Shown here one piece after another: positions 42,522 to 52,177 of a DNA stretch of 64,000 nt. A program made the position numbers and the translations under genes. The stretch is from Bradyrhizobium sediminis. Lineage in GTDB: Bacteria; Pseudomonadota; Alphaproteobacteria; Rhizobiales; Xanthobacteraceae. Each line of letters opens with the position of its first letter. Position 1 is the stretch's first letter. The notes under the pieces are model-generated. The model was not told where the DNA came from and searched no databases. It saw only the letters and a program-made list of their open reading frames with translations. Where the stretch lies: assembly GCF_018736085.1 (NCBI RefSeq), contig NZ_CP076134.1, positions 5,032,501 through 5,096,500 of the forward strand, given 5' to 3'.

Positions 42522-45500
42522 TCACGCCACCGCGCTGTCGTTGATCGCCTGAATTTTCGTGAACAGCCGCGTTACCTTTTCCGCATCAAAGAGTTGATCG
42601 GGGCCGGTGGGGGCAATGTCCGTGAAGGGCGCCTCGTACAGCAACGCCGGATCGATCACGCCCTGATCGGTCAGATGCTCGATCACCATATTGATGAACT
42701 CGATCTGCGCCGCCGACGCTACCCCCGCCGCCAAAAACTCGCTGAAGGCCTCGCTGACTGCGGCGCGGTCGAGCCCGATGAGAGAGCGGACGAAGCGTCC
42801 AAAACCCTGGCTGGTCGCGCGCGCCCGTTCGATATCGCCGGCCTCGCCGATGCCAGCGTCGAGCAGCATCCTTTCGAGTTCGCCGAGGTCGGTTGGCGTC
42901 AGCGGTTTGCCCTGCCGCAGCTTGTGCAGCACGATGTGATCCTCGTGCGCCTTGAGGAAATGCCGCGCTTTCTGCTTGAATCGCGCGAAGTCGGCCTCAC
43001 CGACCTGCGGCAGCACATGTTCGACGCCATCGCCGATCTCGTCGGCAAAGTTCGAATAGACCACGCCCTTTCGCGACTTCTCGATATGCTGGACCAGATC
43101 GCGCAAGCGCAGCCGCACCAGTTCGAGCAGCGGCACGGTGACGCCTTCCCACCATTGGTCGGTCTGGATCTCCTCGATCAGCACCGCCTGATGCGCGATC
43201 GCGGGAATGCCGGTCTGGTCTTCCAACGCCGAGGCGATCTCTAGCAGTTGCTTTTTCAGAGTATCGAAGCGCTTCGAGCCTTTCAGCAAGGACAGCTGCA
43301 GTGAGAACATCAGCAGATCGAAACGCTTTGCCTCCTCAGTACCGAAGCCGCGCTCCGAAGGCAGCGGCGCTATCTCATCGACCAGTTCCTTGCGCTTGTC
43401 GTCGTCGATCGGAACCCATGCCTTCGGCTCGCGATACTTCTCGACGGCGCGGCGATGCTGGCGCACCAGAAAATTATCGGTGTTGAGACCGGTGACGGTG
43501 TCCTGCAGCGTCTTCAATGCGCCCTCGCGGATCACGGCCTCGCTCGGCGGCGGCTCACCACCCGCCGCATAAGGCGTTTGCGTCCCGGCGGACAGACCGT
43601 CCGGCTTGCCGACCTTCTCATCCAGCGCCCGCACCAAATCGATTCTTGAGGCGAACAAGCGTTCCGACAGCGATTTCGCGGTGCCCGCCTCCTTCAGTTC
43701 CGGATTGGCGCCGAAGAATTCGAGGTTCTGGCAATAGTCGAAGACGCGGAAGAATTCCTTGTCCTGCCCCGGGCCGAACAAGTCGGCGCAGAGCCGCGTG
43801 CCGCGGCCCATCATCTGCCAGAACTTCGTCTTCGAACGAATCTGCTTGAAGAAGACGAGATTTACCACTTCGGGGACGTCGATGCCGGTGTCGAGCATAT
43901 CAACGGAGATGGCAATGTGCGGCGCCTTGGTCTTCTTCGAGAAATCATCGATCAGCGTCTGTGCATACGCACCCGTTTGATGGGTGATGACCCGCGCGAA
44001 ATGTCCTGATAGCGCCGGGTATGCTGCGTTGAAGCGCTTTTCGATGAACAGCGCATGGTCCTGGTTCTTGGCAAAGATGATGGTCTTGCCGAGCCGGTCG
44101 CCGCCCTCGACCTTGATGCCGTTCTGCATCAGATAGGCAATGACGCGATCGACGGTATCTTCGTTGAACAGCCGCTTGTTGACCTCGGCGGCCTCGACGC
44201 TGTCGGGGATTTCATCCTCGCCCCATTCCAGCATGTCCCACTGGTCTTTTTCTTCCTCGCTGAGGTCGGCGTAGCGCAGGCCGGAGCGCACGATCTTGAG
44301 CGGCACCGAGATCGCCTTCGGCGGCACCAGCCAGCCGTCGGCCACCGCTTCGTCGAGCGAATAGGCGTCGGTCGGCACGCCATCCTCGAGGTCGAACAGC
44401 GAATAGGTATTCTTGTCGATCTCGTCCTTCGGCGTCGCGGTCAGCCCAACGAGGAAGCTGTCGAAATATTCGAAGATGGCGCGGAAGCGCTGATAGACCG
44501 AGCGGTGCGCCTCATCGATCACGATCAGATCGAAATGGCCGGGTCCGAACTTGGCCTTGCCCTCCTGCTTGCCGTCGATCAGGTTCATCATGGTCGGATA
44601 GGTCGACAGAAACACCCGGCCTTCCCCAGTGCGCTCGGTGACGAGATTGACCGGGGCGGCATCCGGCAGATGCGCCTTGAAGGCGTCGGCGGCCTGGTTC
44701 ACCAGCGCGACGCGATCGGCCAGAAACAGCACGCGCTTGACCCAGCCGGCCCGCATCAGGAGATCGACCAGCGCGATCACGGTACGGGTCTTGCCGGAGC
44801 CGGTCGCCATCACCAGCAGCGCCTTGCGCTCGCCGTCCTGCTCGAAACTGCGCGCGACGTTGCGGATCGCCCGGTGCTGATAGGGTCGCTCGACAATCTT
44901 GCGGTTGACGGCTTCCGTGCCCAGTTTCTTCCGGGTGGTGCGCCGCTGGATCAAAAGCTCCAGCTCGTCGCGCTTGTAGAAGCCGCCGATCTGGCGCGGC
45001 GGATAACGCGTATCGTCCCAGATCCAGTGCTCGTAGCCGTTGGAATAGAAGATCACCGGGCGCTGGCCGAAGCGCATCTCCAGGCAATCGGCGTAGAGCT
45101 TGGCCTGCTGCTGGCCCTGCCGCGCATCCTTGCGGGTGCGCTTGGCTTCCACCAGCCCGAGCGGCTTGCCGTCCGCGCCCCACAGCACGTAATCGACGAA
45201 GCCGATGCCCTCGTTGTTGGGCATGCCTTCGACGCGGAATTCGAGGTCGTCGGGCTTGTCGAGCGCCCAGCCGGCCTCGCGCAGCAACAGGTCGATATAG
45301 CGGTCGCGGGTCTCGGCCTCGTTGTAGTTGTGCCGGTCCGGCTGCGCTTCGCTGGCCTTGCGCGCGGCAGCAACTGCTTCGCGCAGCTTTTTCAGTTCCT
45401 CGCCGAGATTCTGCTTGTCGGTGAGTAGCCTGGTCAGTTCGCCATTCCTGGCATCGAGTTCGGCCTGTTGCGCCTTGAGCTGGACGAAAGCCTTCTTCAG

Positions 45501-45938
45501 CACCTCGTCGCGGCGCGAAAGGGCCGAGGCATCGAAGGCGAGACCGTCGGCCGGTTTTGCCTTGCGCGCATAGGTGCGGGCGAGCCAGAAACAGACGTGA
45601 AACAGCTCTTTCACCGCGCCGGTGGCATCGCCGGGGCTGATGGTCCTTTCCTCGTGCACCGCACGATTACGCAGCGTGTTGATGTATCTCGCCTTGGCGA
45701 ACACCGCCTCGCCCGCCGCGCTGCGAAAGCTCGGCTCATGCAGCAGGGCGGAAATGTTGTCCTGATAGGGCAGCTTGAGATTGGGATCGCTGCGGAACGC
45801 CCATTTCACCGCGACCTCGACCGCCTTGCCGGCGAAGAAGGCCGCCGCCGTCGGCGACACGCCGGCCTGACGCTCCGCCTCCACCGCCGCCTCGTGCACG
45901 GCGGGGAATTCGGCAGCAAGGAAGGCGAAGTTGGACAT
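42522..45938 (-). CDS. hsdR: Type I restriction endonuclease subunit R (HsdR, EcoEI-like)
   Basis: 1138 residues. A DUF4145-like N-terminal domain (residues 10-125), a coiled coil (150-195, LKAQQAELDARNGELTRLLT), the HSDR_N nuclease with D249 and E264-A-K266 (FVDYVLWG; LVEAKRTRKD), then SF2 helicase motifs: Walker A ATGSGKT at 378-384, DEAH at 475-478, LTATPKDEIDKNTY, and MGRGTRL. C-terminal EcoEI_R-like tail. It translocates and cuts unmodified DNA when bound to the HsdM-HsdS methylase. It lies 16 bases after the antitoxin-like gene and is separated from hsdS by 1.8 kb carrying a toxin-antitoxin pair. Confidence 0.93.
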   Translation of the reverse strand: MSNFAFLAAEFPAVHEAAVEAERQAGVSPTAAAFFAGKAVEVAVKWAFRSDPNLKLPYQDNISALLHEPSFRSAAGEAVFAKARYINTLRNRAVHEERTISPGDATGAVKELFHVCFWLARTYARKAKPADGLAFDASALSRRDEVLKKAFVQLKAQQAELDARNGELTRLLTDKQNLGEELKKLREAVAAARKASEAQPDRHNYNEAETRDRYIDLLLREAGWALDKPDDLEFRVEGMPNNEGIGFVDYVLWGADGKPLGLVEAKRTRKDARQGQQQAKLYADCLEMRFGQRPVIFYSNGYEHWIWDDTRYPPRQIGGFYKRDELELLIQRRTTRKKLGTEAVNRKIVERPYQHRAIRNVARSFEQDGERKALLVMATGSGKTRTVIALVDLLMRAGWVKRVLFLADRVALVNQAADAFKAHLPDAAPVNLVTERTGEGRVFLSTYPTMMNLIDGKQEGKAKFGPGHFDLIVIDEAHRSVYQRFRAIFEYFDSFLVGLTATPKDEIDKNTYSLFDLEDGVPTDAYSLDEAVADGWLVPPKAISVPLKIVRSGLRYADLSEEEKDQWDMLEWGEDEIPDSVEAAEVNKRLFNEDTVDRVIAYLMQNGIKVEGGDRLGKTIIFAKNQDHALFIEKRFNAAYPALSGHFARVITHQTGAYAQTLIDDFSKKTKAPHIAISVDMLDTGIDVPEVVNLVFFKQIRSKTKFWQMMGRGTRLCADLFGPGQDKEFFRVFDYCQNLEFFGANPELKEAGTAKSLSERLFASRIDLVRALDEKVGKPDGLSAGTQTPYAAGGEPPPSEAVIREGALKTLQDTVTGLNTDNFLVRQHRRAVEKYREPKAWVPIDDDKRKELVDEIAPLPSERGFGTEEAKRFDLLMFSLQLSLLKGSKRFDTLKKQLLEIASALEDQTGIPAIAHQAVLIEEIQTDQWWEGVTVPLLELVRLRLRDLVQHIEKSRKGVVYSNFADEIGDGVEHVLPQVGEADFARFKQKARHFLKAHEDHIVLHKLRQGKPLTPTDLGELERMLLDAGIGEAGDIERARATSQGFGRFVRSLIGLDRAAVSEAFSEFLAAGVASAAQIEFINMVIEHLTDQGVIDPALLYEAPFTDIAPTGPDQLFDAEKVTRLFTKIQAINDSAVA

Positions 45939-45954
45939 CGCAGGGTTTTTCCGG

Positions 45955-46281
45955 TCAGGCTGCGTCGGCGACCGCGCGGACTTGCAGACGAACGCCCGCC
46001 TCCTCCTGCAGGATTCCGATGACGCCGAGCAGGTTCTCGGCCGTGGGATTGCCCGATGGCCCGAACATGCGCATCAGGCTTTTCGGCGACCGGCCAAGTG
46101 CTTTGCCGAGTTTTTCGAGGCCGATGGTGGCATTGATGCAGGAACGTAGTGCCGTGCGGCCTCCTTCCGCGTTGCGGTCAAGCAGCGTCTGCACGGCTTC
46201 GACAAGCAAAGCCTGCCTGAATTTGACGTCGCGGCGCGCCCGCGCCCTCACCGTCTCGCGAAAGCTTCTCGTCAGGAGCAT
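45955..46281 (-). CDS. HTH-type antitoxin-like regulator upstream of hsdR
   Basis: 108 residues from ATG at 46281 (MLLTRSFRETVRARARRDVK). Pattern ALLVEAVQTLLDRN ... NATIGLEKLGKALGRSPKSL MRMFGPSGNPTAENLLG matches the addiction-module antidote/XRE-like DNA-binding family, usually found beside a HigB/RelE toxin. Here it is cotranscribed with hsdR rather than with a toxin and divergent from the higBA pair, which shares the 132-base gap. It may be a restriction-modification control protein; inference. Confidence 0.7.
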   Translation of the reverse strand: MLLTRSFRETVRARARRDVKFRQALLVEAVQTLLDRNAEGGRTALRSCINATIGLEKLGKALGRSPKSLMRMFGPSGNPTAENLLGVIGILQEEAGVRLQVRAVADAA

Positions 46282-46364
46282 TGCTTGCACTTTTTCGATC
46301 CAGATCGGCGGTTCATCGCGGTAGCATACCGCAACCCCCGGGCGATACCACCCGCCCCTCGCAC

Positions 46365-46393
46365 TTGCGATGTGGGTCATAGTGTGGTACATT
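46365..46393 (+). promoter_or_regulatory. Candidate sigma-70 promoter for the toxin-antitoxin pair
   Basis: TTGCGA at -35, a 17-base spacer and TACATT at -10, about 20 bases before the toxin ATG with GGAG as ribosome site. Confidence 0.55.
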
Positions 46394-46413
46394 GCCTCAT
46401 CTGGAGTTGAGGC

Positions 46414-46710
46414 ATGATCGTTAGCTTCCGGGATGACTGGTTTCGGGAGTTCTTCGTCAACGACGTCAGGTCGAAGAAAATCCCGTCCGATCTGGAAGAT
46501 CGCCTGTTCCGCAAGATCCAGATGATCGACGATGCGACAACGGACCGCGATCTGAGATCGCCGCCCAGCAACCATTTCGAGAAGCTGCGGGGCAATCTCG
46601 AAGGCCTCCACTCGATCCGCGTCAATAAGCGATGGCGGCTGGTGTTTCGATGGGACAGCAGTCGGGGCGAGGCGAAAGATTTATATCTGGACGACCACAG
46701 CTACGATTGA
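46414..46710 (+). CDS. higB: HigB-like toxin (RelE/ParE superfamily)
   Basis: 98 residues. MIVSFRDDWFREFFVND, SPPSNHFEKLRGNLEGLHSI and RVNKRWRLVFRWDSSRGEAKDLYLDDHSYD form the HigB fold, a ribosome-dependent mRNA interferase in characterised members (Lys/Arg/Trp/Tyr positions preserved: KLRGN, RWRLVFRW, DHSYD). Toxin first, antitoxin second, the higBA order. It is encoded against the direction of the surrounding hsd genes. Confidence 0.88.
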   Translation: MIVSFRDDWFREFFVNDVRSKKIPSDLEDRLFRKIQMIDDATTDRDLRSPPSNHFEKLRGNLEGLHSIRVNKRWRLVFRWDSSRGEAKDLYLDDHSYD

Positions 46711-46718
46711 GGCAAGCC

Positions 46719-47027
46719 ATGTTGATGACGAAACGCAAGCCGGCGACAACAGGCGAAATCCTGGTCGAGGAATTCATGAAGCCGATCGGCCTGACGCAAG
46801 GCGCGCTGGCCGAAGCCATGGGCGTGCAGCGCAAGCACGTCAATGAGCTGTGCAACGATCGCCGCAACGTGACCGCGGCGACCGCGCTGATTCTCGCCCG
46901 CGTGTTCGGCAACAGCCCGGATTTCTGGCTCAATGTGCAGCGGCGGACCGATTTGTGGGAAGCGATGCATTCGCCGCGGGAGCGCAAACGTATTGAACGG
47001 GCGCGACCGTTGACGGATGCGGCGTGA
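46719..47027 (+). CDS. higA: HigA-like antitoxin (XRE helix-turn-helix)
   Basis: 102 residues from ATG at 46719, preceded by GAGG and eight bases after higB. HTH at about 22-45: GLTQGALAEAMGVQRKHVNE, LCNDRRNVTAATALILARVF; VFGNSPDFWLNVQRRTDLWEA is the HigA/VapI mark. It neutralises HigB and represses the operon in characterised pairs. The 3' end faces hsdS, 61 bases away. Confidence 0.9.
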   Translation: MLMTKRKPATTGEILVEEFMKPIGLTQGALAEAMGVQRKHVNELCNDRRNVTAATALILARVFGNSPDFWLNVQRRTDLWEAMHSPRERKRIERARPLTDAA

Positions 47028-47088
47028 GGCCTGCCCGACTCGTGCACGACGGGAATTCAGCCCGCGAGGTCAGAGATGGGCTGCCCGG

Positions 47089-48288
47089 TTAGACTTGGCC
47101 GGAGAAGGCGCGCGATTGAAGGGAGGAGAAAAGGAACTCCGTGTCTGCCATTTGTTTCTTAAGCAGCACAACCTGCTTCTCGATTTTCTTCGCGATAAGC
47201 TCGAACAACTCTTGTTCACGCAATCTGACTTGGGGCACTTCAATACCGCCAAGCCTTTCCTGATTAATATTCGTAATGGCCACCTGACCGGCACTTGCAA
47301 TCAGCCGTGACCTCACTTCTGGTAGTCGTAAATAGTGAACCAAAAAGTGTGGTCGAAAAGTAACCTTCTGAAGTCTAGGTCGCGCACGAATAATGAAACC
47401 GCAATGCGTCATAGGCTCTTTTGAGCCTGGAAACAGCGACGCCCATCCGACACCCTCCCTCTTCACCGATGATCTTACGAATAGAAGGTCCCCCTCTGAT
47501 AAGATCATGTCATTTCGTATATTCAGATCGACCCGATATAAATTGCCAATAGATGCGAATATATCATCCGTGTACATATTCAGAACGTCGACGACCGGCA
47601 TACCGCGCCCTCTATCGCCAGACGAGAAATTCACACCATTCTTAAAGTCGAATATTTCACCTAACGAGATTTTCTTATTGGAAGCGCTCTCCTTTAGGGC
47701 ATCTCCAAACATCTCTGCAAAAATCGACTGAGTAAGCTTTTTGAGCAGGCCTAGAGCGCGTTTGCGCTTGCGCCTCAGCACATCCGCCTTGTCCAGAACC
47801 GCCGCAATCCGTCGTTGCTCGTCGAGGGGCGGGAGTGGAATCGGCGTTGCCGCAATTTCGCCGGAGCGAATTCTTGGCAGTTGACCCGGAGCTGATCTAA
47901 TCGGCGCGGTCTTAAGAAACTCGGCGCTTCGGAGGAATCGAGCGACATAGTTACGATCAACTCCGGGTCGAACCACGAATACGTACTGATCGACCGAGCA
48001 GATCCCGTCAAATTCGGCGATCCAAACTTTGTTAAGATACGGACGAAGGTATCCGTAAACGATATCGCCAGCGCGGAAGCGAGCACGGCGACCTGTCATC
48101 TCATTTAAATTAATGCGTTCCGAGCCAATTCGGACACCCGTGTCCCTCTCGATGTGCTCCAAACCCACAAAGATAGAAGACCCTGTCGGATTGTCCTCTG
48201 GATGCACAATATCATTCCTGAAATCGAGCAGGTCGCCTAACGGACAAGTTCGATCAAGCCGGGGACCCATGTTTACTTCGATATTCAA
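47089..48288 (-). CDS. hsdS: Type I restriction-modification specificity subunit S (HsdS)
   Basis: 399 residues with two target-recognition domains (about 1-165 and 210-345) each followed by a conserved helix: IPLPPLDEQRRIAAVLDKAD VLRRKRKRALGLL in the centre and LREQELFELIAKKIEKQ at the end. Sets DNA target sequence for HsdM and HsdR. It overlaps hsdM by four bases (ATGA). Base composition is visibly richer in A and T than its neighbours, common for exchanged specificity genes. Confidence 0.92.
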   Translation of the reverse strand: MNIEVNMGPRLDRTCPLGDLLDFRNDIVHPEDNPTGSSIFVGLEHIERDTGVRIGSERINLNEMTGRRARFRAGDIVYGYLRPYLNKVWIAEFDGICSVDQYVFVVRPGVDRNYVARFLRSAEFLKTAPIRSAPGQLPRIRSGEIAATPIPLPPLDEQRRIAAVLDKADVLRRKRKRALGLLKKLTQSIFAEMFGDALKESASNKKISLGEIFDFKNGVNFSSGDRGRGMPVVDVLNMYTDDIFASIGNLYRVDLNIRNDMILSEGDLLFVRSSVKREGVGWASLFPGSKEPMTHCGFIIRARPRLQKVTFRPHFLVHYLRLPEVRSRLIASAGQVAITNINQERLGGIEVPQVRLREQELFELIAKKIEKQVVLLKKQMADTEFLFSSLQSRAFSGQV

Positions 48289-49829
48289 GCCAACATCCCC
48301 TCCAACTGATCCAACCCCTCGGCAATCTCCCGCTCCAGCGCCTTTAATTCTGTAATAATCTCCTTCGGCGGCCTGTGCTCGGTGGCATCGTGGACGACTT
48401 CCTTGTAGTGGTTAATCGAGAGGTCATAACCGGCCGCCGCGATCTCGGCCTTCGGCACGCAGAAGCTTTGCGCGGTGCGGGGGCGCTTGCGTTCGGTGCC
48501 GCCACGTTGTTTCCAGCGCGCCGCGATGTCGGGAAGGTTGTTCCTGGCGTGCTCATCATCGCTGAGCTTCGCCCGCGGCCCGATTTTCTCCGCCGGCAGC
48601 AGCGGGTTGCGCTTGTCGTCCAGCGAGAACCCATCCGCCTGGCAGTCGTAGAACCAGACCTGATCGGTGCCGCCGGAATTGGTCTTGGTGAACAGCACGA
48701 TCGCGGTGGAGACGCCGGCGTAGGGCCGAAACACGCCGGAGGGCAGCTTGACGATGCCGTCGAGCCGGTGGTCTTCCACCAGCATGCGGCGGATTTCTTT
48801 ATGCGCGGTGGAGGAGCCGAACAGCACGCCATCCGGCACGATCACGGCAGCACGGCCGCCGGGTTTCAGCAGCTTGAGGAACAGCGCCATGAACAGAAGT
48901 TCGGTCTTCTTGGTCTTGACCACCGCGAGCAGGTCCTTCGCGGTAGTCTCGTAATCGAGCGAGCCGGCGAATGGCGGATTGGCGAGCACGAGGCTGTAGC
49001 GGTCGGAATCGCCGGCATGTTCCTGCGCCAGCGAATCCTTGTAACGGATATCAGGGTTGTCGACGCCGTGCAGCGTCATGTTCATCGAGCCGATCCGCAG
49101 CATGGTGCCGTCGAAATCGAAGCCGTGGAACATCTCCTCGTGGAAATGATGGCGCGACGCCTTTTCCTGAAACAGCTTCGGGTGATTTTCCCGCAGATAT
49201 TCGCCTGCCGCGACCAGGAAGCCGCAGGTGCCGCAGGCGGGATCGCAGATCACGTCCTTCGGCCCCGGCGCCATCATCTCGACCATCAGCGCGATGATGT
49301 GGCGCGGGGTGCGGAATTGGCCGTTCTGCCCGGCGCTGGCGATCTTCGACAGCATGTATTCGTAGAGGTCGCCCTTGGTGTCGCGATCCTCCATCGGGAT
49401 TTCGGCGAGCAGATCGACGACCTTCGCGAGCAGCGCCGGGGTCGGAATGGTGAAGCGGGCGCCCTTCATGTGGGTGGCGTGGGCGGTGTCGGCCTCGGCC
49501 ATGTTGCGCAGGAACGGGAAGACGTGTTCGGAGACGATCTCGAACATCGTCGCCGGGTCCTTGTTCTTCAGTCGCGACCAGCGCATCTCCTCATAGGCGA
49601 TGCCGCCGCCCTTGCCGATCTTGTCCTTACCCGTTGGGAAGATGCGACGTTCGAGCGGTTTCTTGAGACGGTTGGCCTTGTTTTCTTCGAGCGTATGCGC
49701 GTCGTCGAGCCCGCGCATGAACAGCAGGTAGGTGATCTGCTCGATCACCTCGAGCGGGTTGGCGATGCCGCCCGCCCAGAACGCGTTCCAGACGCCATCG
49801 ATCTTGGAGCGAAGTTCACCGGTCAGCAT
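48285..49829 (-). CDS. hsdM: Type I restriction-modification methyltransferase subunit M (HsdM)
   Basis: 514 residues from ATG at 49829 (MLTGELRSKIDGVWNAFWAG); longer frames upstream cross a palindromic repeat. N-terminal HsdM_N helical domain, SAM-binding DPACGTCGFLVA at 196-207, catalytic NPPF at 284-287, and YDLSINHYKEVVHDAT near the end. Makes N6-methyladenine. Motif I reads GTCGF where GTGGF or GTAGF is commoner. Confidence 0.92.
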   Translation of the reverse strand: MLTGELRSKIDGVWNAFWAGGIANPLEVIEQITYLLFMRGLDDAHTLEENKANRLKKPLERRIFPTGKDKIGKGGGIAYEEMRWSRLKNKDPATMFEIVSEHVFPFLRNMAEADTAHATHMKGARFTIPTPALLAKVVDLLAEIPMEDRDTKGDLYEYMLSKIASAGQNGQFRTPRHIIALMVEMMAPGPKDVICDPACGTCGFLVAAGEYLRENHPKLFQEKASRHHFHEEMFHGFDFDGTMLRIGSMNMTLHGVDNPDIRYKDSLAQEHAGDSDRYSLVLANPPFAGSLDYETTAKDLLAVVKTKKTELLFMALFLKLLKPGGRAAVIVPDGVLFGSSTAHKEIRRMLVEDHRLDGIVKLPSGVFRPYAGVSTAIVLFTKTNSGGTDQVWFYDCQADGFSLDDKRNPLLPAEKIGPRAKLSDDEHARNNLPDIAARWKQRGGTERKRPRTAQSFCVPKAEIAAAGYDLSINHYKEVVHDATEHRPPKEIITELKALEREIAEGLDQLEGMLA

Positions 49830-49942
49830 GCAGCCCTCGATTGGATGTGTCGGGAGTTGCAATAGCAAAGGTTTGGGGGAAGACGAAGCATTCCGGCGAC
49901 CGTATCCGCCTCTCATTGGAGGTAAAGGACGCAGAGACGTGG

Positions 49943-50002
49943 ATGGCCGGGCATAGGCGAGCGGAAGCGACGCCGCCCTTCGGACGGCTATGGCCCGGCC
50001 AT
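49943..50002. repeat. Palindromic repeat, family D (ATGGCCGGGCATAG...CTATGGCCCGGCCAT)
   Basis: Arms ATGGCCGGGCATAG and CTATGGCCCGGCCAT around GGCGAGCGGAAGCGACGCC. It lies upstream of hsdM, at the right flank of the island. Confidence 0.75.
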
Positions 50003-50246
50003 GACGGTTGAGCGACCGACTTTTCGCCGACCGACCCGCCGCGGCTCCCCCCTCACCCAAATTCGCCGTGCGAACCCCTGCGCGCCCAAAACTGCCGCGT
50101 CATGCCCCGATGGGGCGGCATACCGGCCGATAACGCTGTCTCCCGCGCCTCGTTGACGGCCTCCCCCCGCCCGGGCACTTTGTGGGCCGGCCATGCCCTG
50201 CATGGCCATATCAGGCTCTTTTCGCACCGACAGGCGCCGCCTCCCG

Positions 50247-51359
50247 ATGTCCAAGCCGCTTGTTTCCCCAGTGCTGGCGGAATTCGTCGCCGCAACGGCC
50301 GGCCGCAACATGACCAGGGCGGCCTATGTCGCGGTTGCGACCGGCGTCGGCATGATGCTTCTGCTGACGGTCGATCCGGCCTACCAGGCGGCGCATCACT
50401 GGGTCGACGCGGTGCTGTGGGCGTGCCTGTCCTTCTTCATCTTCGAATGGGTGGTGCGGCTTCGCCACGCCTTTCTTGCAGACCGCGGACTGGCCTATGC
50501 GGTATCCGGCCGCGGGTTGGTGGACGCGGTTTCCGCCGCGGCAGTGCCGCTAGCCCTGTCCCTTGGCGCGGATCCCCAATCGGGGTGGCTCTTGGGCGTG
50601 TTCTGGATGTTCAAGCTGGTCCCTGGGATTCCCGGCTTGCGGCAACTGCGCCGGGTGCTGGTGCTGGAATCCGGACCGCTGCTGAGCGTGCTGGTAATTT
50701 TCCTGATGGTGCTGTTCCTTTCCTCGGTCGCGGTGCACTTCCTGGAACGCGACGCCCAGCCGGTCGCCTTCGGGAGCGTGCCCGCGACCTTGTGGTGGGC
50801 GGTCGTCACCCTGACCACCGTGGGATATGGCGACGTGGTGCCGGTCACCCCGCTCGGACGGGTGCTCGCGGCCCTCGTGATGATCTGCGGGCTCGGCGTG
50901 TTCGGGCTCTGGACCGGCATCCTCGCCACCGCCTTTGCCGCGGAGACCCGCCGCGACAATTTCCTTAAAACCTGGGAGACGGTGAGCAAGGTCCCGTTCT
51001 TCGCCGCGCTCGGCCCGTCCGCGATCGCCGACGTGACCCACATGCTGCGCACCATGGACCTGCCGTCGCGCACCATGATCATCCGCAAGGGCCAGGCCGG
51101 CGACTGCATGTACTTCATCGCCGATGGCGAGGTCGAGGTCGATCTGCCGGGCAAGAAGGTGACGCTCGGCGCCGGCGCATTCTTCGGCGAGATGGCGCTG
51201 CTCGGCAGCAATCTGCGTTCCGCCAATATCACCACCACGCGGGTCTCGAAGCTCCTTGTGCTCGATCTCGTCGACTTCCGCATGCTGATGGCGCGGCATC
51301 CCGATCTCGCCGAGACCATCGACGTCGAAGCGAAGCGGCGGGCGCTGGAAAACAAATAA
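50247..51359 (+). CDS. Cyclic-nucleotide-gated potassium channel (MlotiK1-like)
   Basis: 370 residues: six membrane spans, pore helix LWWAVVTLTTVGYGDVVPV with the K+ filter TVGYGD at 191-196, and a cyclic-nucleotide-binding domain at about 250-365 (KGQAGDCMYFIADGEVEVDL, FFGEMALLGSNLRSANITTT with the FGEMALL-x-R phosphate cassette). The S4-like helix (LRQLRRVLVLES) has few arginines, as in the weakly voltage-dependent Mesorhizobium channel MlotiK1 (about 355 residues). The start at 50247 lacks a clear ribosome site; an upstream ATG at 50193 is less likely. Confidence 0.85.
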   Translation: MSKPLVSPVLAEFVAATAGRNMTRAAYVAVATGVGMMLLLTVDPAYQAAHHWVDAVLWACLSFFIFEWVVRLRHAFLADRGLAYAVSGRGLVDAVSAAAVPLALSLGADPQSGWLLGVFWMFKLVPGIPGLRQLRRVLVLESGPLLSVLVIFLMVLFLSSVAVHFLERDAQPVAFGSVPATLWWAVVTLTTVGYGDVVPVTPLGRVLAALVMICGLGVFGLWTGILATAFAAETRRDNFLKTWETVSKVPFFAALGPSAIADVTHMLRTMDLPSRTMIIRKGQAGDCMYFIADGEVEVDLPGKKVTLGAGAFFGEMALLGSNLRSANITTTRVSKLLVLDLVDFRMLMARHPDLAETIDVEAKRRALENK

Positions 51360-51391
51360 TAACAGAGAAGCTGAAAATAATGGAGAAGCCG

Positions 51392-52177
51392 ATGTCCGGA
51401 CCCGCCGAAACGGCGAGCACGCCGCTGTTCGAGATCAACGGCGCGCGCGCCACCATCCGCCTCAACCGCCCGAAGCATCTGAACCGGCTGCAGCCCGACG
51501 ACCTCGACGCGCTGATGGAACTGTTCGACCGGATCGAGGCCGATCCCGCCGTCAGGGTGCTGGTGCTCACCGGCACCGGCCGCGCCTTCAGCGCCGGCTA
51601 CGATCTCAACTCGGTCGCCGCGCGGGCCACCAGCGCCATCGAACAGAAGAGCGCCGGATCGGCCTTCGAGGTCGTCGTCAACCGGCTGGAGGATATTGCC
51701 GTGCCGACGATCTGCCGGCTCAACGGCGGCGTCTATGGCGGCGCCACCGATCTGGCGCTGGCCTGCGATTTCCGCATCGGCGTCGACAGCTGCGAGATGT
51801 TCATGCCGGCGGCAAGGCTCGGATTGCATTATTACAAGAGCGGCATCAAGCGCTACGTGTCGCGGCTCGGCGCCGATAACGCCAGGAAGCTGTTCCTGAC
51901 CGCCGAGAAGATCGGCGCCGCGGAGATGCTGCGGATCGGCTACCTCACCGCGATGGCGCCGATCGAGGCGCTGGATCGGGAAGTCGACAGGCTGGCGACG
52001 GTGCTGGCCGGCAATGCGCCGGTCGCGATGCGCGGCATGAAGCGCGCCATCAACGAGTTCGCCCATGGCAGGCTGGATGAAGACGCCGCCGATCAACGCG
52101 CCCGCGAGAGCATGCGCAGCGCCGAGATCAAGGAAGGCATCCGGGCGTTTTCGGAAAAGCGTCCGCCGAAATTCTAG
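51392..52177 (+). CDS. Enoyl-CoA hydratase/isomerase family protein
   Basis: 261 residues from ATG at 51392, which has GGAG six bases upstream (ATG at 51380 is an alternative). Crotonase marks: IRLNRPKHLNRLQP, oxyanion GRAFSAGYDLNS, GGVYGGATDLALACDFRIGV and EMFMPAARLGLHYYKSGI. The acidic residue usual at the second catalytic position (Glu in GGGxE) is Thr-Asp here (GGATDLAL), so it may be an isomerase or hydrolase. Follows the channel by 20-30 bases and might be cotranscribed. Confidence 0.78.
   Translation: MSGPAETASTPLFEINGARATIRLNRPKHLNRLQPDDLDALMELFDRIEADPAVRVLVLTGTGRAFSAGYDLNSVAARATSAIEQKSAGSAFEVVVNRLEDIAVPTICRLNGGVYGGATDLALACDFRIGVDSCEMFMPAARLGLHYYKSGIKRYVSRLGADNARKLFLTAEKIGAAEMLRIGYLTAMAPIEALDREVDRLATVLAGNAPVAMRGMKRAINEFAHGRLDEDAADQRARESMRSAEIKEGIRAFSEKRPPKF

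Noticed and set aside
48285..49829. HsdM motif I change (GTCGF) as an inactive methylase
   Set aside because: This position varies in type I methylases and the catalytic NPPF is intact.
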